Shown here piece after piece: positions 24,057 through 31,780 of a stretch of DNA of 64,000 bases (its first letter is position 1; every line of letters begins with the position of its first letter). Source of the DNA: Clostridia bacterium (GTDB lineage Bacteria; Bacillota; Clostridia; Christensenellales; Aristaeellaceae); assembly GCA_017395065.1 (NCBI GenBank), contig JAFPWH010000015.1, positions 38,281-102,280 on the forward strand, given 5' to 3'. The notes below the pieces were generated by a model. It saw only the letters and a program-made list of their open reading frames with translations. It did no database searches and was not told the DNA's origin. A program made the position numbers and the translations under genes.

Positions 24057-24722
24057 TTACAGCGCGTCCTTCGATACGGGCTTTCCGCATACGATGTTCA
24101 GGTTTCCGTTGCGTACGCGCAGCTCGTCCAGGAAGGCCTTCGTCGCGTGGGGGTCGCGCAGCACGATTCGGTAGCTCAGCTCGTACAGCGTGCCCATGTT
24201 CGTCGTCTTGACGCGCTCGAGCTCCGCCCGGGTTGTGTAGGTCTTGAACAGATCGTCGAAGAGGCCGTCGTAGTCGAGGTTCTCCGGGATCGTGATTTTG
24301 AGCTCGCGCTCGTCTGCGGCCCCTTCGCCAAAGCCCGCCCGGGTCAGAAGCAGCCATACGAGCGCGATGACGGCGAAGAACACCGCCGCGATCGCAACGT
24401 ACCCCATGCCCGCAGCGAGGCCAAGCGCCGTGGCCAGGAATACGAGGCCGATCTCCCTCGCGCTGCCCGGCGCGCTGCGGAAGCGGATCAGGCCGAACGC
24501 GCCTGCCACGGCCACGCCCGCGCCGATGCTGCCGTTGACCAGCATGATGATGAGCGCGACCATCGCGGGCAGAAGCACGAGGGTGAGGGCGAAGCTGCGG
24601 GAGCATTTCGACTTGTACATCGCAAGCAGCGAAACGCCGAAGCCCAGCGCGAGCGAAACCGCCATGCAGACCATAAATGAGGAAAATGTGATTTCTCCGC
24701 CGGAAATAATCGAATCAAGCAC
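24057..24722 (-). CDS. DUF4956 membrane protein
   Basis: 221 residues from a GTG at 24722, with AGGAGGT about 8 bases upstream. About four membrane helices with GAFGLIRFRSAPGSAREIGLV in the middle are characteristic of DUF4956. A cytoplasmic C-terminal domain (residues ~140-221) follows. The gene overlaps the end of the VTC-domain gene by 8 bases. The two families are neighbours in many bacteria, and a shared role in polyphosphate or cell-surface polymer handling has been suggested but not shown. The common promoter responds, by inference, to the adjacent two-component system. Confidence 0.85.
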   Translation of the reverse strand: MLDSIISGGEITFSSFMVCMAVSLALGFGVSLLAMYKSKCSRSFALTLVLLPAMVALIIMLVNGSIGAGVAVAGAFGLIRFRSAPGSAREIGLVFLATALGLAAGMGYVAIAAVFFAVIALVWLLLTRAGFGEGAADERELKITIPENLDYDGLFDDLFKTYTTRAELERVKTTNMGTLYELSYRIVLRDPHATKAFLDELRVRNGNLNIVCGKPVSKDAL

Positions 24723-25446
24723 TGAGAACGACCTCCTTTTTGACGACGGCGTTTTTGCCGCCGAGCACGAATTCCTTGTAATAGGTACCGTATTTCGAGA
24801 AGGACACCGGGAAGATCCCGTTAAGCGAAAGCAGGCGCGTAAGCCACAGGGGCGTACTTCCCGGGATCTTGATCTCCATGAGGATTCTGTCGTCCGCAAG
24901 GAGCGGGGCGCCGTGATCGCCGCAACGAAGATCCAGGTCGTTCGACCTTGCGCGAAGGCCGGTATCGAAGGTCAGGCGCAGTTCGCCGCCGTCCCTTGCC
25001 TGATAGGCCTCGCGGTCGTAGGCGATGAACACCTTTGGGACGGGCCTGTAAAAGCGCATGAACCAGTCGATCTCCCGGCTGATCTGGCTGCCGTCGCCCG
25101 GCTGAAGGCCGCGCAGGTACTTTATCGCCCCGAGCGTCTCCATCGTGACGCGGCGCTTGTAGACCACGCCGTCGTACTTCTTTTTGAGCTCGATAAAGAC
25201 CTTGCCGCCCCTTTGCGGCACGCCGTAGCTGCGCACGCGCAGCTTTTCCTTATAGACGGGCTTTTCCAGCGACGCGCGGATCAGGTCGTAGTTTTCCGTG
25301 TCGTAGTAGACGTTGCAGATCGTATAGCGCGGATGCCCGTCCGGCTTCATGTAGGCCGCCATACCGCTCTTTACGGCTAAATACTGCTCCCGGGTCAAAA
25401 GGTATTTCTTTTCATAGCGCTCAAAGCAGCTTTGAATTTCGTTCAC
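24715..25446 (-). CDS. VTC domain protein (polyphosphate polymerase-like)
   Basis: 243 residues from a GTG at 25446, seven bases after AGGAGG. The VTC tunnel-fold motifs are present: FERYEKKYLL at the start, KLRVRSYG, IELKKKYDGVVYKRR, FIAYDREAY and LMEIKIPG near the end. The basic and acidic residues of these strands line the tunnel that in yeast Vtc4 makes polyphosphate from ATP. Bacterial members are less well studied. It is first gene of an operon with DUF4956, facing away from the two-component system genes. Confidence 0.88.
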   Translation of the reverse strand: MNEIQSCFERYEKKYLLTREQYLAVKSGMAAYMKPDGHPRYTICNVYYDTENYDLIRASLEKPVYKEKLRVRSYGVPQRGGKVFIELKKKYDGVVYKRRVTMETLGAIKYLRGLQPGDGSQISREIDWFMRFYRPVPKVFIAYDREAYQARDGGELRLTFDTGLRARSNDLDLRCGDHGAPLLADDRILMEIKIPGSTPLWLTRLLSLNGIFPVSFSKYGTYYKEFVLGGKNAVVKKEVVLSA

Positions 25447-25495
25447 GGTGTTTCCTCCTTTCGGCGCGGCGTTTCCGCCCGCTTGAGTCTCTTAA

Positions 25496-25633
25496 ATGAT
25501 AGCAGAAACGCGGGGCGGAAATCTCCGTGAAAGGCAAGCGAAATATACGAAAAACATACGCAGCGTTTCGTATGGATTGCTTAAATTTCTTTGCGCGGGG
25601 CAGGTTGTTTTTTGAGACAAGGACTGTTATAAT
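25496..25633. promoter_or_regulatory. Divergent promoter region of VTC operon and response regulator, with shared activator-like block
   Basis: Rightward: -35 TTGTTT (25605-25610), 17 bases, -10 TATAAT (25628-25633) for the response regulator. Leftward: -10 TATCAT (25501-25496) with a poor -35. ATACGAAAAACATACGCA (25545-25562) is a direct repeat of ATACG at 11-base spacing, as in OmpR-family sites. Read leftward it starts 43 bases before the VTC -10, and GGAGATT lies between them (25526-25520). The same arrangement recurs at 27720-27785. Confidence 0.7.
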
Positions 25634-25663
25634 GAAGGCAAACGATGGAAGAAGGTGCCTGTC

Positions 25664-26365
25664 ATGGCAGACGATACGAAGCTGATTTACCTCGCCGACG
25701 ACGACGACAACATCCGTCAGGTCGTAAAGACCTTTCTGAGCAGCGACGGCTATACGGTGGAGGATTTCCCGAACGGAGACCTGTTGCTTGAAAAATTCAA
25801 TGAGACGCCCTGCGACCTCGCGATCCTGGACGTGATGATGCCGGGGAGGGACGGCTTTGCCGTCTGCACGGAGATACGCAGGATCAGCACGGTGCCCATC
25901 ATCATGCTGACCGCCAGGGATTCGGAAAACGACTACGCGATGGGGCTGGGCCTGGGCAGCGACGACTACATCACCAAGCCCTTTTCCGCGATCGCGCTGC
26001 TGATGCGGGTGCGCGCCATCTTCCGCCGCATCGATTTCGAAAGCCGAAAGCACGCGCCGGAAGCGTCCCGGGCCGTTAGCGTGGGTAATCTCACGCTGGA
26101 CGAGGACAGGCGGCACATATTGGGAAACGGCAAGGCGCTGCCGCTGACCCCCACGGAATACGAGGTCCTGAAGTACCTGATGCTCCACGCGGATCAGGCC
26201 GTCTCCCGCGACGAACTGCTCAACACCGTCTGGGGCTTCGAGTCGGTCGTCGAAACGCGCGCGACCGACGACACCGTGCGGCGGCTTCGCCAAAAGCTCA
26301 ACGGCTGCGGCGTAAACATCGCCGCCGTCTGGGGCTACGGCTTTCGGCTGGAGGAGACGAAATGA
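25664..26365 (+). CDS. OmpR/PhoB-type response regulator
   Basis: 233 residues from the ATG at 25664 (GGAAGAAGG eight bases upstream). The receiver domain has acidic pocket DDDD near residue 12, phospho-acceptor D56 in LAILDVMMPG, T in MLTARD and K in ITKPFSA. The C-terminal winged helix (residues ~140-233) has the TPTEYEVLKYLM and VETRATDDTVRRLRQK elements of the OmpR class. It is coupled by an ATGA overlap to its sensor kinase. It probably controls the divergent VTC operon and the solenoid gene downstream, whose promoters share an 11-base-spaced direct repeat. Confidence 0.95.
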   Translation: MADDTKLIYLADDDDNIRQVVKTFLSSDGYTVEDFPNGDLLLEKFNETPCDLAILDVMMPGRDGFAVCTEIRRISTVPIIMLTARDSENDYAMGLGLGSDDYITKPFSAIALLMRVRAIFRRIDFESRKHAPEASRAVSVGNLTLDEDRRHILGNGKALPLTPTEYEVLKYLMLHADQAVSRDELLNTVWGFESVVETRATDDTVRRLRQKLNGCGVNIAAVWGYGFRLEETK

Positions 26366-27711
26366 AGCGGAAATGGCACATAAAGACCCGCCTTCTGATC
26401 GCGCTCAGCGGGCTGACCTGCCTTGTGCTGGTGGCGGTCGCGGTATCGTTCAATCTCTCCGTGAACGGGTATATCCGCTCGCGGGTCTCCGATCAGCTGA
26501 CGAACGTCACGCGCAGCGCCTCCGACGCACGGCGCGGGGGACACGAACCGAAGGGGCCCTTCGACGAGCATCCGGACAGGATCACGGGCACGCGGGGAAG
26601 CGCCGTCGTGCTGGACGAGGACGGCTACCCTGTATCGAACGCGCTCGGAGACGGCCGGGTCGCTTCGGAGCTTTCCGAATGGTACAGGGCGCAGGGCAAG
26701 GGAAAGAGCGTTTCCAACGAATCCGTTTCGCTGGACAGCGGCGACTACGCCGTGTCGACGGCGGACGACCCGGCGGAGGCGGGCAGGACGCTGCTCATCT
26801 ACGTGGACGTCACGGCGATCAGGGCGTTCGCAAGGCAGGTCAACCTCGTTTTGCTGATCGTCATCGCCGCGGCGATACTGCTTTCGTTCGTCCTGAGCAG
26901 GCGATTCGCAAAGGCTTTCGCAGCGCCGGTACAGCAGCTTTCGGCCTTCGCCTCCCAGATCGGCAGCGGCAAGCTGGAAAAGCAGGAATTTCATTTCCGG
27001 GACGTGGAGTTCGACGAGCTGGGCGCGTCCATGAACCGCATGGCGGGCGAGCTCTCCCAAGCCAAGCAAAAGCAGGAGACCTTCTTTCAGAACGTCTCGC
27101 ACGAGCTCAGGACGCCGCTCACCTCCATCCGCGGCAACGCCGAGGGCATCGTCTACGGCATCATGGAGCCGCAGGCGGCGGGGCGCGTCATCCTCTCGGA
27201 ATCGGACAAGCTCGGCGGCATGGTCGAGGACATCCTCTACCTGTCCCGCATGGGCAAGGGCAGGCCGGAGGGCGCCGCGGAGCCCATCGATCTAAGGGAG
27301 GTGCTTTCCCTTTGCGTCTCCGAGCAGAGCGCGGAGGCGAAGAAGAGGGAGATCGCCTTTGCCTTCGACTTTGACGAGGAGCCGGTCCTGCTGGCCATCC
27401 GCGAGCAGGACGCCCAAAAGCTGTTCGGAAACCTGATCTCAAACGCCCTGCGCTACGCAAAAAAGGAGATCCGATTAAGCTGCCGCGTAAAAGACGGCGC
27501 GGCGGCCGTGCAGGTAGCAGACGACGGGCCGGGCATAAACAGCGAGGACCTTCCCCGCGTGTTCGAGCGCTTCTATAAAGGGCAGGGCGGAAAGCACGGC
27601 ATCGGCCTTGCCATCGCCAAATCCGTCGCGGAGGCGTACGGCGGAAGCATAAGCGCCCGCAACGAAGGCGGCGCGGTGTTCGAGGTCGCCTTTCCGATAG
27701 AAAAGCAATGA
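26362..27711 (+). CDS. Membrane sensor histidine kinase
   Basis: 449 residues. It has two membrane helices (residues ~10-30 and ~160-180) bracketing a ~130-residue outer sensor domain, then a HAMP segment and the kinase core: H-box FFQNVSHELRTPLTSIRG, N-box NLISNALRYA, G1 VADDGPGI, F-box FERFYKG and G2 HGIGLAIAK. It is the partner of the response regulator, whose stop codon its start overlaps. The outer domain shows no recognisable ligand-binding fold, so the signal is unknown; cell-envelope state would fit the presumed targets. Confidence 0.95.
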   Translation: MKRKWHIKTRLLIALSGLTCLVLVAVAVSFNLSVNGYIRSRVSDQLTNVTRSASDARRGGHEPKGPFDEHPDRITGTRGSAVVLDEDGYPVSNALGDGRVASELSEWYRAQGKGKSVSNESVSLDSGDYAVSTADDPAEAGRTLLIYVDVTAIRAFARQVNLVLLIVIAAAILLSFVLSRRFAKAFAAPVQQLSAFASQIGSGKLEKQEFHFRDVEFDELGASMNRMAGELSQAKQKQETFFQNVSHELRTPLTSIRGNAEGIVYGIMEPQAAGRVILSESDKLGGMVEDILYLSRMGKGRPEGAAEPIDLREVLSLCVSEQSAEAKKREIAFAFDFDEEPVLLAIREQDAQKLFGNLISNALRYAKKEIRLSCRVKDGAAAVQVADDGPGINSEDLPRVFERFYKGQGGKHGIGLAIAKSVAEAYGGSISARNEGGAVFEVAFPIEKQ

Positions 27712-27719
27712 CGCGTTTT

Positions 27720-27785
27720 TGCGTACGTTTTGCGTATTTTCCGCTTTCGCTTTTCGGAGATTCATTTCCCGCGGCGTGGTACAAT
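27720..27785 (+). promoter_or_regulatory. Promoter of solenoid gene with two-component-system site
   Basis: TGCGTACGTTTTGCGTAT (27720-27737) matches the leftward-read block at 25562-25545 (TGCGTATGTTTTTCGTAT) at 16 of 18 positions. Both are followed by TTTCCGCTT-like sequence, then GGAGATT, then a -10 (TACAAT 27780-27785) 42 bases after the block. No good -35 is present, consistent with an activated promoter. Confidence 0.72.
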
Positions 27786-27821
27786 GACGTCACAAAACGG
27801 AAATGAACGGAGGCATTCGAA

Positions 27822-29075
27822 ATGAAACATAAGAAGTACGATTTGAAACACCTGTCCTTTGCACTGCTTGGCCTCTTCGTCGCGGCAGCAATCGCTTTCG
27901 GCGTATTCCGGACGAGCACGTCCGCTTCCTCGGCCTCGGCGGAAAGCGCGGTCACTTCGGCGGATGACGCCTTTTCCGAGCGCGACCTGTCCGGCGCGTA
28001 CGACGACGAAGTCTTTTCGATCACGCTGACCGGCAGCGGGGCTCAGACGGATTCAAGCGGCGTGACCGTGAGCGGTTCGACCGTGACGGTCACCGCCGAA
28101 GGCACCTACGTGATCACGGGAACGCTGAACGACGGCACGATCGTCGTGGACGCGACCAAGGACGACAAGGTGCAGCTGGTTCTCAGCGGGGTCAGCATCC
28201 GCTCCTCCGACTATGCCGCGATCTACGTAAAACAGGCCGACAAGGTCTTCGTGACCCTCGCGGACGGGACCGAAAACACACTCTCAAACGGCGGAACGTA
28301 TGTACAGAGGGACGAAAACGAGGTCGACGCCGTGGTCTTTTCAAAGGACGACATCACCTTCAACGGCACCGGCAGCCTGGTTATCACCGCTTCCTCGGGC
28401 AGCGGCGTCGTCGGCAAGGACGAGGTGACGATCACCGACGGCACCTATCAGATCACCGCGGCCAAGAACGCGATCCGCGCAAAGGACAGCCTGGCCGTCG
28501 CGGGCGGCAGCTTTACGCTCTATGCCTCGGCGGACGGTCTGCACGCCGAAAACGGCGACGACGACACGCTTGGCAGCGTCTACATCGCGGGCGGCAGCTT
28601 CGTCATTCAGGCAAGGGACGACGCGATCCACGCAAACACGATCCTTCAGATTGACGGCGGCTCCTTCACTCTCACGGCAGCCGAGGGCCTGGAAGCGACC
28701 TACGTCCTCATAAACGGCGGCACCCTTCAGATCTCCGCGTCCGACGACGGCATCAACGCGGCGAAAAAGTCCTCGCTGTGCACGCCCACCGTGGAGATCA
28801 ACGGCGGCGACATCACGATCACTATGGGCGCGGGGGACACCGACGGCGTGGACGCCAACGGCAACATCGTCATAAACGGCGGAACGATCCGCGTGACCGG
28901 CCAGTCCGCCTTCGACTACGACGGCACTGCCCAGTACAACGGCGGCACGATCATCGTAAACGGCCAGCAGGTCTATTCCATCCCAAACCAGATGATGGGC
29001 GGCGGAATGGGCGGCATGGGCGGCCGCGGCGGCTGGGGCGGCAAAGGCGGCTGGGGCGGCAGAGGCGGCTGGTAA
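27822..29075 (+). CDS. Cthe_2159-type beta-solenoid surface protein
   Basis: 417 residues. An N-terminal signal/anchor helix (residues ~10-32) is followed by a long right-handed beta-solenoid made of short strands with INGG, ITDG and IAGGSF turns (residues ~100-390), the pattern of the carbohydrate-binding Cthe_2159 family. Members bind polygalacturonate-like polymers and Ca. The last ~35 residues are a Gly/Met/Arg/Trp tail with repeated GGW units. Genes of this family commonly lie near VTC, DUF4956 and CotH genes, as here. The promoter carries the same block as the VTC operon. GGAGG precedes the ATG. Confidence 0.85.
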   Translation: MKHKKYDLKHLSFALLGLFVAAAIAFGVFRTSTSASSASAESAVTSADDAFSERDLSGAYDDEVFSITLTGSGAQTDSSGVTVSGSTVTVTAEGTYVITGTLNDGTIVVDATKDDKVQLVLSGVSIRSSDYAAIYVKQADKVFVTLADGTENTLSNGGTYVQRDENEVDAVVFSKDDITFNGTGSLVITASSGSGVVGKDEVTITDGTYQITAAKNAIRAKDSLAVAGGSFTLYASADGLHAENGDDDTLGSVYIAGGSFVIQARDDAIHANTILQIDGGSFTLTAAEGLEATYVLINGGTLQISASDDGINAAKKSSLCTPTVEINGGDITITMGAGDTDGVDANGNIVINGGTIRVTGQSAFDYDGTAQYNGGTIIVNGQQVYSIPNQMMGGGMGGMGGRGGWGGKGGWGGRGGW

Positions 29076-29114
29076 AACCCGATGAGCTGAAGCGTCCCAT
29101 CAAAAGAAAGCAAG

Positions 29115-29154
29115 CGGAAGCGTCGTGCTGTGCGGCGCTTCCGTCTTCCTGTTT
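29115..29154. terminator. Hairpin terminator between solenoid gene and HIRAN gene
   Basis: CGGAAGCG (29115-29122) pairs with CGCTTCCG (29136-29143), followed by TCTTCCTGTTTT on the plus strand and, read leftward, by CTTGCTTTCTTTTG. It can serve both converging units. Confidence 0.65.
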
Positions 29155-29163
29155 TCGCGAAAG

Positions 29164-29562
29164 CTACAGGTCGATCAGATAGATCCCTATCTCGATCGCG
29201 GTGAAGCGTTCGCTTTTGGGTTCGATCTTACTGATCTTCGCGCTCAGCTTTTTGCCGGCGTCCATCAGCCTGGAGAACACGACGTTGTCTTTTTCGGGCA
29301 CGTAGCCGAGCTTTTTATTTTGGGCGCCGAGCACGAGGATCGCGTTTTTGTCGTATTCGTTGTCTTCCCGCCGCAAAACGAGCTCGTCGCCGACGCGGAC
29401 AGCGTCGAGCACAGACCGATCTTTCAGGTGCGTGGTCCCGGCCACGTAGGTGTCGAACAGATGTATTTCCCGGATCATGGGCTTTATGATGTCGCTGAGA
29501 TCGGTGTGCTTAAGCACGGAGACAGCCCTGTTTTTGTCAGTCGCAATCAGTTCGTTCCCCAT
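29164..29562 (-). CDS. HIRAN domain protein
   Basis: 132 residues, nearly all one HIRAN domain: TYVAGTTHL, a VGDELVLRREDNEYDKNAILVL core and KLGYVPEKDNVVFSRLMDAG. HIRAN modules in helicases such as HLTF bind 3' DNA ends. Stand-alone bacterial copies are uncharacterised. It is the last of three overlapping leftward genes (Sel1 repeat, J-like, HIRAN); its start lies 16 bases inside the J-like gene. AAGGAG is 13 bases from the ATG, longer than usual, so translation may depend on coupling. Confidence 0.85.
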   Translation of the reverse strand: MGNELIATDKNRAVSVLKHTDLSDIIKPMIREIHLFDTYVAGTTHLKDRSVLDAVRVGDELVLRREDNEYDKNAILVLGAQNKKLGYVPEKDNVVFSRLMDAGKKLSAKISKIEPKSERFTAIEIGIYLIDL

Positions 29563-30332
29563 AGTGCGTCCGTTTCTCCTTTGCCCGTTATTTCATAAAG
29601 CATCGCGTCCAGCCGGGCGCTGTAGTCCAGGTAGCTGCTCAGTTCCCCTTCGAGATCGTCCTTCTTCGCGGCGACTGCCTCTTCGTCCGCAAGAAGGAAT
29701 TTGTACTGATAAGGGTTCGTATTCATGATTTCGGCGATTTCGGCCTCGAGCGCCGCCGTCTTTTGGGCGACGTCCGGGATATTTATCGTGCTTATCTCCC
29801 CGGTGAAATCGGAGAGCTCCCTGTTTATCAGCACCTCCGTTTCCGACAGCGCCTGCAGATCGTTGTGCTCGTAGGCCGAAACGGCTTCGTGCCAGAGCGC
29901 CTTCAGTCTTTCCGAGCTTTGAAAGCGGGGATTGAGGTCGGGGTGGAGGCGCCTTGCGATGCGCCGGTAGATCGTCTTGATTTTGATCGCGTCGGCCTGC
30001 GTGATCGCCTCGGCGTCTTTCGCGCTGTCGTAGCGCGAGATCAGCTCGTCAAGATGCCGGCGCATCTCCTGCGTTTCACGCTGTATGAACCGCGCAAGCT
30101 GCGCTTCGTCAGGCGTTTCTCCCCGGTTCAGCGCGATCCGGCAAAACTCGATCGCCTTCTTCTTTTGCGCGCACTCGATCTGCTTTTTGAACAGAGCTAT
30201 GATCAGTTCGCCGAACGTGCGCGTGTATTCCAGTTCCAGAAACAGGCACTCCTTTTTCAGCTCGTTTCTGCGAAGCAAAAGCTCCTCGTAGCGTTCGCAC
30301 GCGGGGTCGCGGATCACGATGAGATCATTCAA
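29547..30332 (-). CDS. J-domain-like coiled-coil protein
   Basis: 261 residues from a TTG at 30332, eight bases after AAGGAGG; it overlaps the Sel1-repeat gene by 8 bases. The N-terminal ~110 residues are strongly helical and charged (RYEELLLRRNELKKE, FIQRETQEMRRHLDEL). The centre holds a J-domain-like segment, IKTIYRRIARRLHPDLNP, with the HPD motif that stimulates DnaK ATPase, then LWHEAVSAYEHNDLQAL. A C-terminal coiled coil follows. It could recruit Hsp70 to substrates chosen by its two neighbours, but that is inference. Confidence 0.75.
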   Translation of the reverse strand: MNDLIVIRDPACERYEELLLRRNELKKECLFLELEYTRTFGELIIALFKKQIECAQKKKAIEFCRIALNRGETPDEAQLARFIQRETQEMRRHLDELISRYDSAKDAEAITQADAIKIKTIYRRIARRLHPDLNPRFQSSERLKALWHEAVSAYEHNDLQALSETEVLINRELSDFTGEISTINIPDVAQKTAALEAEIAEIMNTNPYQYKFLLADEEAVAAKKDDLEGELSSYLDYSARLDAMLYEITGKGETDALWGTN

Positions 30333-31494
30333 CTGCGCATCCTCCTTCCAGTCGCGCAAGCGCCCCGATACAGTTTTCGTCGCCGAGATCGGCGCCTTCG
30401 CGGTAATACGCGAGGGCCGCGCCGAGGTCCTTTTCCGTGCCCTGCCCGGTCTCGCAGCAGTAACCCAGATTCGCGCAGGCGAGCGGGTCCCCGGCCTCGT
30501 AGCCCATGAGATAGTATTCAAAGCCCTTTTCTTCGTCTTTTTCGATGCCGAGGCCGAGAGAATACATCCTGCCCAAGTTCACGGCGCAGTAGCCGTCGCC
30601 GTCCTTAAGGCCTTCTCCGTAGTAGCGCAGGGCGGCTTTGTAATCCTTCTTTCCGGCATAACCGTATTCGCTGTAGAGCCCCATGTAGAACGCAGCGCCC
30701 GTCAGATGCCTGCCGTAGAGCGTTTTGAAATACGCGTAGGCTTTTTTGTAATCCTGCCTTACGTACAGGCCGTTGTGGTACATGTTCGCCACATTGAAGG
30801 CGCCGGCTTCGCTGCCCGCAAGGGCCGCCTCGTTGTACCAGTAATAGGCCTGTTCATAATCTTCCCGGTCTTCGTAAACGTTGCCCAGATTTACCATGGC
30901 AAGCGAGTTCCCCAGCGCGGCGGCCTGTTCGTAGTACGGGATCGCGCCGTCCGGGTCGGGAACGCCGGAAGTCAGCCCCTGATGAATGTCCCAACCGATC
31001 CCGTTGAGCCTTTCCGCCTCCTCCCCGGCCTGCCTCTTTCTTTCCTGCTCCGTCGTTGCTTCCTCGCCGAGCACCTCCTGCGTCATGTCCCGCCAGGACG
31101 CGGGATCGGGTAGCTCCCTTTTTTCGCTCAGTTCGCACATGATCCGAATCGCCTCCTCCGTATCGCATTCCTTACCGTAGAGAACGGGGCCGCACGGGGT
31201 CTCAAAACCCGCCTCGACGTGCATGCGCCCGCTTTCCGTCGCGTACATCTGATAAAAGGCAAGCCCGTTCTCGCCCGCGTCGTCGTTAAGGAAGCTCAGC
31301 ACGAAGCACTCGAAGGACAAATCTCTGAGCGAGCGTATGACGCCGGCGTACTCAGCCAGCTGCTCTTCGTCCGGACCGCCGCCCGTGTGATCGAAGATGT
31401 GGGTCACGCCTTCGGGCTTTCCCGGCCCGGAAACCATTTTGTACACGGTATGGCCTGCCCTGCGCAAAAGCGCGCCGCGATCCGTCTTTCTCAT
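30325..31494 (-). CDS. Sel1-like/TPR repeat protein
   Basis: 389 residues from the ATG at 31494 (GGAGG seven bases upstream). Residues 1-120 form a globular domain without clear relatives. From ~160 to the end come about six Sel1-type repeats (YYEQAAALGNSLAMVNLGNV, YYWYNEAALAGSEAGAFNVA, ALRYYGEGLKDGDGYCAVNL and so on), which build a superhelix for protein binding. It heads the operon with the J-domain-like and HIRAN genes. There is no signal peptide, so it is cytoplasmic. The joint function is unknown; protein quality control or a stress or defence role is possible. Confidence 0.85.
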   Translation of the reverse strand: MRKTDRGALLRRAGHTVYKMVSGPGKPEGVTHIFDHTGGGPDEEQLAEYAGVIRSLRDLSFECFVLSFLNDDAGENGLAFYQMYATESGRMHVEAGFETPCGPVLYGKECDTEEAIRIMCELSEKRELPDPASWRDMTQEVLGEEATTEQERKRQAGEEAERLNGIGWDIHQGLTSGVPDPDGAIPYYEQAAALGNSLAMVNLGNVYEDREDYEQAYYWYNEAALAGSEAGAFNVANMYHNGLYVRQDYKKAYAYFKTLYGRHLTGAAFYMGLYSEYGYAGKKDYKAALRYYGEGLKDGDGYCAVNLGRMYSLGLGIEKDEEKGFEYYLMGYEAGDPLACANLGYCCETGQGTEKDLGAALAYYREGADLGDENCIGALARLEGGCAVE

Positions 31495-31563
31495 CGTGAA
31501 GCCTCCTTTGCCATCTGGTATTCCCGCCGGAAGCGAGCCCGTCACGGCCCCCGGACAGGTTGC

Positions 31564-31593
31564 ATTGTAGCATGGCCGCGGGGCTTTGTCCAA
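31564..31593 (-). promoter_or_regulatory. Promoter of the Sel1-J-HIRAN operon
   Basis: Read leftward: -35 TTGGAC (31593-31588), 18-base spacer, -10 TACAAT (31569-31564), about 70 bases before the ATG. Confidence 0.6.
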
Positions 31594-31728
31594 CAGAAGA
31601 GGTTTGAAAGCGAAAAGAATATTTCAAGCCGGGCTTGAGTTTTCTTTGGGCGCGGACGGGCGCGTTCCCGGTCTGCGCCCCGTCTGCCGATTACCAATAT
31701 ATGAAAAGAATTGTTCATAGATTTTCAA

Positions 31729-31757
31729 TTGACTTTCCTGAAAGCGGTTTGTAAAAT
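31729..31757 (+). promoter_or_regulatory. Promoter of the repeat-containing secreted protein
   Basis: -35 TTGACT (31729-31734), 17-base spacer, -10 TAAAAT (31752-31757), 23 bases before the ATG. Confidence 0.6.
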
Positions 31758-31780
31758 TACAGAAAAAGGGAGGGGTACAA

